A DNA stretch of 64,000 bases from Neurospora intermedia (taxonomy: Eukaryota > Ascomycota > Sordariomycetes > Sordariales > Sordariaceae), in contig BTPP01000005.1 of NCBI GenBank assembly GCA_037102815.1, positions 3,100,001 through 3,164,000 on the forward strand. Direction: 5' to 3'. Within the stretch, counting starts at the first letter, position 1. Every line of letters starts with the position of its first letter. Positions 22,525 through 35,231 of this stretch are shown one piece after another. The translations under genes were made by a program, and so were the position numbers. The notes below the pieces were generated by a model. The model was not told where the DNA came from. It worked only from the letters and a program-made list of their open reading frames with translations, and did no database searches.

Positions 22525-24321
22525 ATATAAGCCTAAGTTTTAATAAATTAAGGATAAGGTTATATAATTACTATTAAAAGCTCCCAAGATTTTGAAACGA
22601 GATAAATATTTATAGGTATAATTAAGCATTTGTAATTTCCCTACTATTAATAGCTAACTTTATGATTTATAGGACGACGAAGAAACCGTTCGAGTGCGTG
22701 CCGAATTGAAAAATATCTAATGTAATTACTATTAATGAAAACGTAGATAAGAAGAGGTTTCACTAATACCTTCTTTAACTACCCTTATTATACGATAATA
22801 CCCGAGTCTTTAAGAGATAGATCTATTACAATAGTTTCAATTCGTATACCGGATATACAATTTACCCTGCTATATTCGTAATTATCGTCTAGATAGTTCA
22901 CTTTATTATATTATCTATATCCCTCTCTTTAATACTAATATTTGGTTTTAAACAAAGATCTATATTCGTTGCTATCAAAAATAGCCTCGTTAAGAATATA
23001 TCCATACAATATATAGGGAGCTAAATAAATACCCTAATTGTAAGTAAGACTTCTTTACCTAGGGGTAATCTAGTAATATTATTCAAAATATCCCCGACGA
23101 TAACGAAGTACTATATTTTATCTACCCGGTCTATTATTAACTAGGCCGGCCTATTAACTATAACCCCGTTACTAACTTCTACGTTATATATATACACGAT
23201 AATCCCAATTACAATATTTATAATAAAGCTAAAGTCTAAATTTATTGTAAGCGAGAATATCCCCGGCGGGATTTCTTTAATAGTTATAATATTGAATATA
23301 ACTATAACCGGTTATATTAGGACTAGTTTAATGAAAATAATAATTAGGATAACAATAAGTAATATACTTACAATTTTGTAAATAATAATAATAATTTCTT
23401 CGAAGAATTTGGTATTAGAGATCCTACCTACCTCCCTAGAATAAGGAATCCTCTTAATACCCTAAATACTATATTTGATATCGATAACTATATTATTAAT
23501 TATAGTACTATCGAGACCTCCGAACTATAATTATAGCCACCACCCTAACTACCGAGAAGAGGTCGGCTACCGGGTATAAGAAAACCTCTACATAAACGTA
23601 CTTAGCTAGGGGTATATAGGACGCTAGGTACGGTTGTCGCACGGTTCGGGAACTGCATTCATTGTTTGATACCGTTCGTGAACGGTTCGTTCTTGCCAAA
23701 CCAGAAGATGCCATTGCCATTTTTGTCCCGGTTCGCACATTTGTAACGGTTCGTATTAAAGATGCGGTTCACGAACTGTATTAGGCAATTACAACGGTCA
23801 TTCAACGGTTTAGAAGAAGGTGTTACAAATAGGCATTTCAATTATTCCCGTTATATTACTCAATTTAATACAATAAAGTTACTATACGATAAAGATACTA
23901 TACAATAAAGACACTGTACGATAAAGATAGAATAGACGGAATATATTAACTAACTAAGCTCGTTAGAATACGGGATAATATCGCTCCTCCGACTCTAGTT
24001 ACTTAATTGAATTATTAGTAACCATTAGGATACAGAATGTCGTCGCTCTTCCGACTTAAATATAGATAGTACAATTAGCTGGTAGTGTTGGTGGGTCTCT
24101 GGCATTCACTAGGCACAGCCCAGTCCCCACTCTGTGCCCTGCCCAGACCGCACCACATCTAGCCTTCCAGACTCGGCCAGTCTCCCTCTTCCTCTTTCTT
24201 CTCCATAACACTCAATCAATCGTATCCAACCGCTTGATCTCGTTGGTGATCTCATAGGTAGGCTAATTCCAATACTGAATGTACTAAATATAGTAATCCT
24301 GGATTATATTGTACTATCGAA
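22525..24321. other. AT-rich interval with one possible gene remnant and two GC-balanced islands
   Basis: Between R1 and the minisatellite there is no intact gene. A possible remnant lies at 23,100-23,530 (separate entry). Islands with normal CpA/TpG occur at about 23,630-23,830 (several GGTTCGTGAACC-like short palindromes) and 24,075-24,270. The second reads like unmutated promoter or leader DNA but has no recognised coding frame. Confidence 0.45.
23100..23530 (+). pseudogene. Asn/Tyr-rich degenerate frame, unrecognised
   Basis: One plus-strand frame runs about 140 codons with four or so stops at codons that RIP could have made from Gln or Trp. It includes YCKREYPRRDFFNSYN and FFEEFGIRDPTYLPRIRNPL. 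The composition (Asn, Tyr, Ile) is partly imposed by RIP. I recognise no family. Confidence 0.3.
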
Positions 24322-24404
24322 TACTATAATACTTACTATAATATTTACTACGATGCTTACTGCGATACTTGCTGCGATACTTACTGCGATGCTTATTGCA
24401 ATGC
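24322..24404. repeat. 12-bp minisatellite, left part
   Basis: Degenerate tandem units of CGATRCTTAYTG. The array continues at 33,061-33,148 after the Copia insertion, so the original array had about 14 units. Confidence 0.85.
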
Positions 24405-24584
24405 TCTTGGACTCGTGGGCACAAGAAGTGTATTGATTGTGCTAAGCTAAGAATAAGAAAGGAAAAGAATTGTGGAGGGCTAGAATATATAGTAGTAGCG
24501 CCCTAATAGGCCCTATATATGACCGAGCAATTCGGGTAGGCCCAATACTAATAAATAGTAGTTTGGGCGCTCTATACTGCAATA
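24405..24584 (-). repeat. 3' LTR of the Copia element
   Basis: 180 bp. The outer (left) half is nearly clean and the inner (right) half is mutated by RIP relative to the other LTR. Confidence 0.88.
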
Positions 24585-26319
24585 CCCCCCCGTAACCCGA
24601 AATGGCTCTATAGATTCGTCTTTCCTCTTACTCTTATTAATTAAGGTATAAACTCTATAAATTGCCCTTTTCTAATCTAAAGTAGGCCCCTTTTCTCCGT
24701 CGGTTAGTATAGTTAATTAGATTCGTTAAAAATTTTAGCGCCCGCGCTAAGACGGGAAGCCGCTTGGTATTTAGATTCCTACTTAAGGGTAGAATACTAC
24801 TTAAAATATTGCTAATCTAAACCTTCCATTGTAAGAGCTATTATTCTATATAATAATTCCTTCTTCTATTGTAAATTTATTTAAAACGCTCTAATTATAC
24901 TATATAGTCTTCTTTAAACTATTTTACTATTATTAACCTTACCGGGGGTACTATAAGGATGCCTGTAGTATAGTGGTTTATATAGGACGTCCGTAACCGC
25001 TACTAATATAAGTTTAGAAAATTCGTATATTTAACTCCCTACTATTGATTTTTTTTCTCTTTAAACGCTTAATTATTGTACTATTAATTTTAAAGACTTT
25101 CAAATTCCTCTCATCTTTAAATTTTAATATTAATTACGTATATAGCCGATTTGGGGAATAGGAGACGTAAGACTGCTATAAAACGTACTATTTTTTAATA
25201 TTATTAATAGTCACTCTATAAAAGGGTATACTATAAAGTATTTGATCAGAGTATGCGGAATAAATCGAATTGAACTCCTTTTTTTTGGATCTTCTTCTTT
25301 TTTTTTTCAAATAGTAAGGATGTTCAACTCTTTCTTATATCCGGACCTATAATATTATTCCTTATTACGCCTAAGGTATTATCTTTACTTTGAAACTTAG
25401 AAGTTTAATAAATCTAATATATTTATTCGATTTTAATATATATATAGTCTTATTCCCTATACTATAAACTATAGCGCCTTATTGGCATAAGGTCCTTCTC
25501 CAGTTCTCTAGAGGGGAAAACTGTAAGACGTTAAGCGCCTCCGGATAAAAACCTCCAGTTCTATCTCGGCCGTAGTTTACTACACCGCTCCTACTTTATT
25601 TATAGCTATAACGGTTCTTACCTACCGCTATAGCGAATATAATTTTATTTCTTCTATTGCTATATTATCCTAATATTAAAATAATAGGAATAATAGGAAT
25701 AGGATTAGATTTAGTACGCTACTTTCTTCGCTACCTCTCTATTTTACTCCCTACCGCTCCTTCCTCTACTTTTTCTCCGCTTTCTTATCCTATCTTCCTA
25801 TTTATTTCCCTACTTCTCCGCTTCTTTCCCCCGTTTGTAAATACCTCCGCCCTATTATTTACTCTCCTACTCCGCAGTTCTACCTCTATTTATATTAATA
25901 TAAGGACCCCTTCCTTCGTTTATATAATCCCCTATATAGCGCCCCTCCTAATCCTTCTCCTCCTTCTTCCTTATTGCAATTTCTAATAAAATAATTTCCT
26001 CTAACTATTATCGTCCTAGCCCTATCAATTTAACCTCTAATATAAAGGGTCCCTCCTCTAATTCGTTAGGCCCTATATCCCCTATAATTATACCTTTAGA
26101 GCCTATATTCTTCGTTTATATTTTCTATAATTTCCTTAATAATTATCCTCCTTAAAACTAGTATAATTTCCTTACTTCCTTCCTTAATCCTTATACTAAC
26201 CTAACTAGTATTATCCGTAAAATTCTTTACTTTTACTATACTTTGGATTTCGCTTCTATCCTACGCTCTAATAATAAGCCTAATTCCCCTAGCACTTTTA
26301 AAAAGGTCGTCGCTAGAAA

Positions 26320-26942
26320 GATTTATTTTATTTCGTTTATTAGTAAATTCCTTACTCCCCTTTCTTCTTTTCTACTATTTAATTTTTATATTTTTAATTA
26401 GTAGCGTTTAAAATACTATTTATAATTTTACTTATAAAATATATATATTAAATATCTCTATTGGCTTTTATAATATTTATAATGTTATTTAAGCGGTAGC
26501 CGTTACTATAATATTAGGTAGTTAGGATAAATTCAATTATAATTTAAATACCTTCGTTTATACTACTGATAATTTTACTAATTATATATATATTCGTTTA
26601 GAGCGAAACGACCTTCCTACCGATTTTAAACGTCTTCCTTATATTTAAGGTTTTAATACCGCCGATTAATAATAGAAGGGTTACTATAAATTAATTGTAA
26701 AGGATATTTATTATAGTCGTATCCCTTCTTTATTCGGCGGTAGTACTATAAACCCGGTTCGGATTACGTCCGGTTCTAGCGGTAGTACTATTACTCCTAT
26801 ACGTATCGTATCCAGCAATAGCAGTTTTAATACTCCTACTTATATAGTTTCTAATTTTAATAATAGTAGTAATTCTATTCCTAGTAGCCGTATAGCCGTC
26901 GATACTCCCAATCGCCCCCTTATAAATAATAATTAAATCTAG
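26320..26942 (+). pseudogene. Antisense frame in LINE copy D
   Basis: Same frame as at 15,690-16,086, here with its C-terminal Ser/Thr/Asn-rich tail. It closes with a TAG (26,940-26,942) at the same place as the stop of the stand-alone homologue at 2,970-2,972. Several in-frame stops of the RIP type are present. Confidence 0.45.
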
Positions 26943-26974
26943 TAGTACTATAAGGTTACTATAAATTAGGTTTG

Positions 26975-27480
26975 TATGATAGAATTGTTCGAATAGTTTT
27001 TTAAGCGTAATTAAGCGTTCGTTAGATAGTACTTTTCAATTTTTACTATAGCCGTAGCTTAGATAGCTCCCGTAGTTAGTATAAATATCTCCTCCTTATT
27101 CCCGTCTTATTATTTTAATATTATTAATATTCTATTTTCCTTTTAGGAGTACCTTACAATTTCTTTATATTATTCCTCCTTTAATTCGATTACTAGACGG
27201 TACTTTCTTAACCTTCCCAACCTCAACGCCTATAATAGAATCCTTTCGGCTTTAACTCTATCGTTTAAATATTCCTAGAATTCTTCCTTCGTTAATAGCC
27301 AAGCTTGTAGGTTTGACTAGAAGATAGTGTCCGCATTAAGGCAATTTAGGATAATATAGGCGAATGTCTCTTTCTCGAGCCCGCAGGCGCAAATAGGAGT
27401 TAGGACGCCCGGCACTTTCCTTCGGTAGAGGAAGGCCCGGAGGCCGATAACTTCCGTTCTAGCCTGGATAAGGAGGGAAC
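26975..27480 (-). pseudogene. C-terminal end of LINE ORF2 in copy D
   Basis: The minus strand reads GVLTPICACGLEKETFAYII near 27,370-27,420, a Cys/His block that follows RNase H in Tad1/I-group ORF2 proteins, and then an Arg/Glu-rich end. It is cleaner than in any other copy because it lies at the edge of the insertion. Truncated upstream. Confidence 0.7.
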
Positions 27481-30400
27481 TTATTCGATTTTAATAGTTT
27501 TATTAGTCTATTTATAATTATATTTTCTCCCTTAATATAAATAATTTTAAATTCCCTTCCTTTTACCTACTTAATAATCTATTTAAAATATATATTTATA
27601 TAGCGATTGTAACCCGGGACCTTTTAATTTAAAATTCGGTCCCTCATATTCTTACTATTAATGTATAACATTTTTAATAGTAGTTATCCGAGGCCTAATT
27701 CCTTCATTATTTATAAAATTTATTGTAGTAATTTTGTAATTGGAATAAGATTAGTAAATTCCGCTTTTATTATACTAATTATAATAAAAGTTTACTTCTT
27801 CGATTTCTAATATATTAGTCCTCCTACTACGAATATAATATATCTTCCGGTACTATATCGAATTATTAAGTTATCTATAAAAGATATATTACCGAATGCT
27901 ATTAAATTTATATTCGAGGGTAATATTTTACTTCCTAGGGTAATTCCTATATTAATATACTTTGTTAGGTACTTAAATAGGTATTTTAGTACTAATATTA
28001 ATCCTATAGTCGGTATAGTATTAATTTCGCAGAGTTTATTAATTATAGATATAATATCCGGCCGGGTATTTATTAATAAATAATTAAGACTCCTAGTCTT
28101 CTTAATATACAATTTCTACTATCTAGGTAGTTCGTCTCTAGTCTTATAATTTCCTACTTTTATATCGTTAGGCTAGGGTATATTAACGCTATAGAGATCT
28201 TTGTAATTAAACTTCTTTAAGAATAATCTTATATAATAGGTTTATAATATAAAGATTGTTCTTTCAATACAATCTCTTACAACGTCGAAACCTAAGAACG
28301 TTTTTACCTCTTCTATATACTTAAACCTAAAATATTGAAGTAATTAATTTTTAATTTCAAAGATCGTAGTGATCGTTGGTATTATAACTAGAAAGTCGTC
28401 GATATATAGAATTACTAGCGCTCCTCTCTTCCTATTGCTAAATAAATATATATTATTGCTTACTAATTTAAACCTTATATCCTTTAATATAGGTAATAAC
28501 GTTTAAAATTAATAAAGAGGGTTATTCTTAAATTTATATAAGGTTTTCTTCAATAGGTAGACTAAGCGTTGAGGTCCTTTGGGTCCCTTTTCGAGCCCGG
28601 TAGGCTACTCTACGTAATATGTTTTCCCATCTAGAATTAGGGTATTTAAGAACGTAATATTAAAATCGAATTAGTAATATTCAAAATTTATAATTACTAT
28701 AGTAGTTAGAAAGATTTTTATACTTGCTATATTAGCGATAGCCGTATAAATATCTTTTATATCCTATAAACCTTATTCGAAATTACTATATACGACCTAT
28801 CGGGCTTTAGGCTCCTTTGTTTTTAAATTATAATTATCCTTTTTATTATATACTTACTTTCTAGGGAGAACCTCCATATTTCTTTCGAGTAGTACTAATT
28901 TATAGACCCCTCTAATTTCTAATACCTTTAATTGATTCTCTATAGCTAACTTCCAATATACTTTAAAGTTAGTTATTTTCCGTACTTTCTTATAATTTTT
29001 AGGCACTCCTTCCTAAAGATTATACTCTACCTTCATTCCTATAAAGTAAAAGATATTAATATTTTTCTCAGCTATTCCCCTTTCTCAAAGGCCAAAATAG
29101 AAGATCGGGACGTTTCCGGTAGGATTATTATCACTATCGACTACGATTTATCTCCTGATTAAAGTACTTAATTATAGTATTATTTACTGTTTTAATCTAC
29201 CGGTTCTTATTAAGGATATTATTAATAAGGTATTAGTCCGATTCATTTCTATATCTTATTATTCTATAAATCCTTCTTATTATTAGGTCTCTTCCTATAT
29301 TGAATTCCTTAGTAGTTTTAATAGAGTATTAATTATAGGATTTAGAGATGACTATCTTCTCTAGTTTCTTTGTATTAGAATAGGTTCCATTTTATCTAAG
29401 TCATTTGGATCTATAAAGGGGGAATTATTAAATAGTTCGAATTCCTTTCTATTTTCCGAATTAGTAAATAATCTAAATTAATTATTATTTTATTCAATCG
29501 AATTTATTATATTAATAGTAGGTATTACCCTTTAGGATATTTATAACTATATAAATATATTTATTAAAGTTAGGGTTCGGGGTTCTTCTATTATAATAGT
29601 AGATTATATATTCTATATTAGGGTTTAAAGTTCGATATTTATTATGGTAATTAAGGAGGTCGGCGTTGGGGTTTATAAGTTTTTCAAGAGTAGAATTTAT
29701 AATAGGGTTAGCAATCCTAATTCTAGAGTTAGAATAATATTCGGAGAAGGTATTAATAATCTTAGTTGATTAATCGTTAGTAATTTAAGGCCTATAATCT
29801 TATTAATAGATAGCTAATAATATCCTCCTTTTCTATCCTTTTTTTATTTTCAGATCCTAATATTCTAAGTTACTTCTGATAGTTTAGGTTTAATAATAGT
29901 AATTTAAACTTCTTTCCCGCTTTTTAGAACTTTATTTATATTTTTAATCGATTAGTCCGAGAATACTATTGTATAATCCAATACCTACTCCTCCGGCAAT
30001 TACTCTTCTTCTAATTTTAAGAAGCGTATTATACTAGCCTTAATAAATTATTTATATTCCGAATCCTAAATATAGAAAATTCTATTATTCAAATCGGTAT
30101 AACCTATTAAATAACCCTTTATTGAGTATATAGTAAATTTATTTCCTTAAACGCGTTTCTACTTTTTAATATAGTAGTATACTATATAGTAATATATCCG
30201 AAGATGCTTAATATTAGGTTTGGGGTTTAAAATACCTATAATTCGATTTAATATTTTATATAGACTAATATATTTATTATTAGCTTTTATAGGCAAAAGG
30301 TTTTTAACTTTAACTATAGAATCGACTACTAATAGCTAAAACTCAATGGGAATTCCGTATTAAATAATTATAGCCCTTACTTTCTCTATTATTACCCTTC

Positions 30401-32880
30401 CTACTTATTCCGGTATACTATTTATTTATATGGTATATATTAGTCTTCTTATAATTTTAATACCCTTTTATTGTGCTTATATAATAATCTTATTATTCTA
30501 AAAATCTTTTAAAATAAAGCTAAACTCCGTACTTCTATCTAAGCTAAGTGCTTTAACCTTTAAGCCCGTTTGAAGTTCTACCTATTTCTTCTATTTTTTA
30601 ATTGTATTAAAACCTTTATTCTTATTCCTTATACCTTTAATCTAGTAGAATCCTGAAACTATATATATAAAGTATATAATATATTTTATACTTAAGTGGC
30701 CGGTTATATTGTAACTCTATATATTAACCTTTATAAACTCTAAAGGTATAGTTGTTACTGGGTTTGAAGTTTTGTGGACTACGTCGGTTGACTTACTCTA
30801 GATATAAGTAAGGTACTCTATCCTTCTAATATTAATTAATTTAATACTTATATCCTTATAAGCCTTTATAATTTGCTCTTTTCCTATATATATAAGCCGG
30901 CGATATATAGTCTCGTAATTAATAGTAACTATAAGAGCTAATTTAAATACCTAGGACCTATATTTCTCGTTAATATTTAGCGGTAGTATAATTAATAATA
31001 CTAGCAAATTCCCTACCTAATTGTACTACACTTCCTCTTATTTTATTTTTAGAATTATTTTATTAGTTTCTATAGACTATCTTATACTGCTATTAAGAAG
31101 ACTTATTATTATAATTAGGTTTACCGGAATTGAAGGATAGAGTATAGTATTTTTGATTTTAATTAGTATCCTTCTCCCTATTGTAGTTATTAGATTTAAT
31201 TCTACTACCCTAATATAGTATAATTTAATTGTCCTACTATTACCGACTTAATAGGTAATTAGCCGAGGTAGGGGGTATAATTCTATAGATTATTTAACGT
31301 TATTAAATATATTAGAATTATTTCTATTATTGAATAATACTATATTTCGTATTACGTTTATTGCCTTAGGAGTTTATTAGATTTTAATAAAATTATATTA
31401 AATGCTATCTATTTAGTAAGTAGTTGGTTCTAAAAATGTTAGGAATTCGAATAAAAATCTTCTTCATCCCAATTATTGTTAAAAAATAATCCTCTAAGGT
31501 TAAATAATAAATTGGAATTAATAGTAGGGGCAATAGGAAGGTTATTAGTATTAGTATTATTATTTACGATAGTTATAGTAATATTACCGTTACCCTTTTT
31601 AAAAATTAAAGCCTTTATTTTATTTTTCTAGCTATTTAGAGCCTTATTAGGTTCGTACTACTAGTAGTCCGGAGTATTAAATACCTAGTAATAGTTATAA
31701 GCGTAATACTTTAGGCCCTTAAAAATCCTCTTCTAATAGATATTGTAATTAATATACTTTAGGCCGTTATTCTTATTCTTACTCTCCTTTATTGCGTCCT
31801 TAGTATTAATCTTAATTTTTGCTACAATTATATTAGTATAATTCTTTTGAATATTAGTTAAGGTCGATAAATAGGCTAAAAAAGATATAATAGTTAGTTC
31901 GTTCTTATTTATATCGGCTACCTATAGTATAGCTTCGGTAGGGAATAAATGTTTAATAGTGTTAAAGAGGTTAATAAATTCGATTATATTGTCGATCTTA
32001 TTTTAATATCCCTTATACGCTTATGTAAGGCCTATTAATATATTAGGAAAGTCTTCAAAGTTGTATATAAGGCGTATTTAATAATCTAATATTCGTCGAA
32101 GATATTGCTCTTCGCTTCGTTAGTAATACTACAAAATACTATTTTTAATAAAGTTGAATAAGGATTTAGGGTTATTATTATCCTCGTCCCAATTGTTAAT
32201 AAATAAAGTATTTAAACTTTCTTATTACGAATAATAGAATAGATAATAGCTATAGTTTTAGTACGATTTATCTATTATTAGAAATTACGTTTCTTATCCT
32301 CCTCTTTAGATATATTATTAATAGTAGGCTCCGGAATATCGCTAGTAATATAAAAATTAAGGCCTTGTAAAGTCAGCTCGACCTTTAGAGTACAAATTTA
32401 AGCCTTAAAGTTAGATTCGCCCTTTAAAGCGATTAAAATAGCTGTATTAAAAGATATATTATCGATATTCCTATTGTTAATAATATTAAAATTATAATAT
32501 AAATTTAGATAGTTCGTATTGTTATTTATCGGAGTCGTAATAGTATAGAGGTAAGCGTATCTCGAACTACCTATAATTTCTATTAATCTTATTCCTTAAT
32601 AAGTTCTTTTTCTTATTCTTATTTTATTTATTGCTTAATAAATATATTTAGGGACTTATAAAATAAGGGACTTGTAAAGGTACTTATATATAATATATAC
32701 TCGATGTTGCAGACTGCAGATTTTGATTCGCGTTTAAAAGGTATCGCTCGTCGTCTTATTCTTATTAACTTACGCTCGAAGAAATATCGCTAATCTTCTT
32801 ATTAATTAATTTTCTAAGACTTGTAAATAGCTACGCGTAGTATTACAATATAATAGATCGTATGTAGAGGGTTTATAACC

Positions 32881-33060
32881 TCTTAGACTCGTAGGTATAA
32901 GAAGTGTATTAATTGTGCTAAGTTAAGAATAAGAAAGGAAAAGAATTGTGGAGGGCTAAAATATATAGTGGTGGCGCTCTAATGGGCCCCACATGTGACC
33001 GAGCAATTCGGGCAGGCCCAATGCCAGTAAATAGCAGTCTGGGCGCTCCACACTACAACA
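32881..33060 (-). repeat. 5' LTR of the Copia element
   Basis: 180 bp, aligned end to end with 24,405-24,584. On the coding strand it starts TGTTGTAG. Here the outer (right) half is clean and the inner half mutated. Confidence 0.88.
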
Positions 33061-33148
33061 AATACTTATTACAATACTCATTGCGATGCTTATTGCGATG
33101 CTTATTACGATACTTGTTGCGATACTTATTACAATACTTATTATAATA
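33061..33148. repeat. 12-bp minisatellite, right part
   Basis: Seven degenerate units of CGATRCTTATTG / CAATACTTATTA. Continuous with 24,322-24,404 before the Copia insertion. The plus-strand open frame over it is incidental. Confidence 0.85.
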
Positions 33149-33179
33149 TATACAACGACGTCGCTGAAAGACTATTATT

Positions 33180-35231
33180 CATTATTGTATATAATAATAA
33201 GGATGCTAAACGTTCAACGACAAATTTAAAGGCGTAAAGATCCTATACCTTGTTTAAGAGTAGTAGAATCCAATATAGCCGACGATAGAGTAGGCTTATA
33301 GTTACGCCTTAGGATATAGGGTATAATATTAATAGTATTATTAATACGCTTATAACGTTCTTAACGGGTCTTAGGAATATCGATTAAAGATTATATACGA
33401 CAACTATAATTATAACCCTAGCGGCAGCGACGATTAAGCAAATTATAATCATCTTCGTAATTATTACGTTGTTTAACTAGGCGTTATTATTACTATTGAA
33501 GCTGCGCGGGCGTAGGGGTGAATAACCGGCTTCTCTTACTAGATGTATTTTAATAGTTATTATTATAACGATTATTACGGTTGTAATTACTACGACTATT
33601 ATTACGACGGTTATTGCGACGGTTATTACGACGTTTATTGCGATAGTTATTACTACGGGGACGGTTATACGGACTATTGTAATAATGGGGGCTATCCGTT
33701 GTAGAGTTAGGACTAGAAATATAGTAAGGACTACTATTATTACTACTACTACTATTAGTAAATTATTGGATTTGAATAACCGGCATTAGGCGCTAGGTAT
33801 TTATATAGGGTTGCGATTGTCTATTATACTTGCGGCGGGGAGGCGCGCTAATAATAGATCTTTTTAATATCTCTTCGTCGATGGTATTCTAACGGGTCTA
33901 CTAACTAACTACGAATTCGGCCGGTACTTCGATAAAATCCTCCCTTTTAATATCTTTGAATAATAAATAAAAGGCGAGGGTATTATATATAGTTAATATT
34001 TTGTCGCGTAGATTCCTATCTTTCTTTCTAATTTATAATTTAATACAGCTAGTATTAAACTAGGCCTCGGATTAAATTACCCTACAAACTATCATACTAA
34101 ATTCGGAAATTACGTTTTGAGAAAGAAAAATTGGATATTTTCCCCATCGCCGAAGTTAGTTTAATAGTTAATATAAGGTGTAATATAGGAAAAGACCTAC
34201 TTGAAAAATATTGAAATAAGATAAGGCTCTACTATAATTATAAAGGTGGTTTAGTCGTCTTTATCTTCGAAGTCGAATTCTATAAGTTCTAGGTAGTCTT
34301 TGGCTATTGTAATAAAGAATCGGTAGAAATTTCTCTAAATAAAGCGAAACTTTTGGGTTTGATACGTACCTTTCGCGTAATTACGAAGGTTCTTGAATCG
34401 TATTTTATAAGTATCGATATATAAAATAAATTATAAAGCTACCTAATTTATAAATTAGTTTGAATAGTAAATAAAAAGATAGAACTTTATCTCTTTATAA
34501 ATATAATTAATAATTTCGGGGAGTTCTATCCTAGGTACTAGTTTTATAACGTTCTTAATAGCGGCGTCCTGGTTGTTAATTGGGTTGAACTTTATATAGC
34601 TGAATACGCTAGTATTTTTTAACGAATATAAAATAGTGCGGTTGGGTTTGTGGAAGTATTTAGGATATTAATCTTCGAGCTTTTATTTATTAATATTAAA
34701 ATTTAATTTACTTTACCCCTATAAGTTAGAACCCTAACTACTATGGTTATAACCCCGATTACTACTATAGCTACTACTATAGCTACCTTTCGGTATCTCT
34801 AATTCCCGTTAATTAGACTAACCGCCGGGTTACTAGGCATTAGGGTCTTATAGTCCTTAGAAGCTATAAGGTAGTATATATAGGCCCGGTATATATAGGC
34901 CTTAGGGAATATATGGAGCTTAGAATTATTAACCTTGAGGGCCTTAAAACTATTAATTTTAAGGGGTATATAGGCTATATTGTAGGAAGCTATACGGTTA
35001 TTAGAAGCCGTAAAAATTAGTTTAGAATTCTTAGGGAAAGCCTTCCTGTGAAAAGTTATTACGGCTAGAGTTGCTCCTACGATTAGAGGTATTACGATTA
35101 GTATTACGACTAGAGGTATTGCTACGGCTAGGGGCGTTATAATTAGAATTATTACTACAACTAGAGGTATTACAGTTAGAGGTGTTACTACAATTAAAGG
35201 CGTTATAATTAGAATTATTATAATTAGAGTT
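33180..35231 (-). pseudogene. Long Asn-rich gene remnant, unrecognised
   Basis: Minus-strand frames, with several changes of frame, span about 680 codons. The N-terminal part (35,031-35,231) is a low-complexity Asn/Ser run (NYNNSNYNAFNCSNTS). A middle block includes HIFPKAYIYRAYIYYLIASK and LELIEFDFEDKDD. The C-terminal part (about 33,500-33,700) is an Arg/Asn repeat region (NNYRNKRRNNRRNNRRNN). It could be a host gene or the gag of an unplaced element; I see no zinc knuckle, reverse transcriptase or known domain. MULE-3 cuts into its N-terminal end at 35,232. Confidence 0.4.

Larger units (their letters stand above)
25439..27480 (-). mobile_element. Tad1-like LINE, copy D, 5'-truncated, inside Copia
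   Basis: Flanked by a perfect 16-bp target duplication TTATTCGATTTTAATA (25,423-25,438 and 27,481-27,496). The 3' end with its TA tail is at the left; the element breaks off at the right inside the end of ORF2. The last 250 bp before the truncation (27,230-27,480) are GC-rich and only lightly mutated. This copy proves that the long 3' region with the antisense frame belongs to the LINE. Confidence 0.93.
24405..33060 (-). mobile_element. Copia-type LTR retrotransposon (fossil), split by a LINE
   Basis: 180-bp LTRs at 24,405-24,584 and 32,881-33,060 and a 5-bp duplication AATGC / AATAC (24,400-24,404 and 33,061-33,065). Coding is on the minus strand in Copia order: gag region about 31,500-32,600, integrase about 30,250-31,000, reverse transcriptase about 28,100-28,990, RNase H about 27,700-28,100. 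Integrase ahead of reverse transcriptase identifies Ty1/Copia. A C-run next to the left LTR is the polypurine tract on the coding strand. It is broken throughout. About 850 bp separate the left LTR from the nested LINE at 25,439-27,480. Without the LINE it is about 6.6 kb. Confidence 0.9.

Noticed and set aside
24322-24404. Regularly spaced short repeats resembling a CRISPR array.
   Set aside because: The units are contiguous 12-mers without spacers, in a eukaryotic context; this is a minisatellite.
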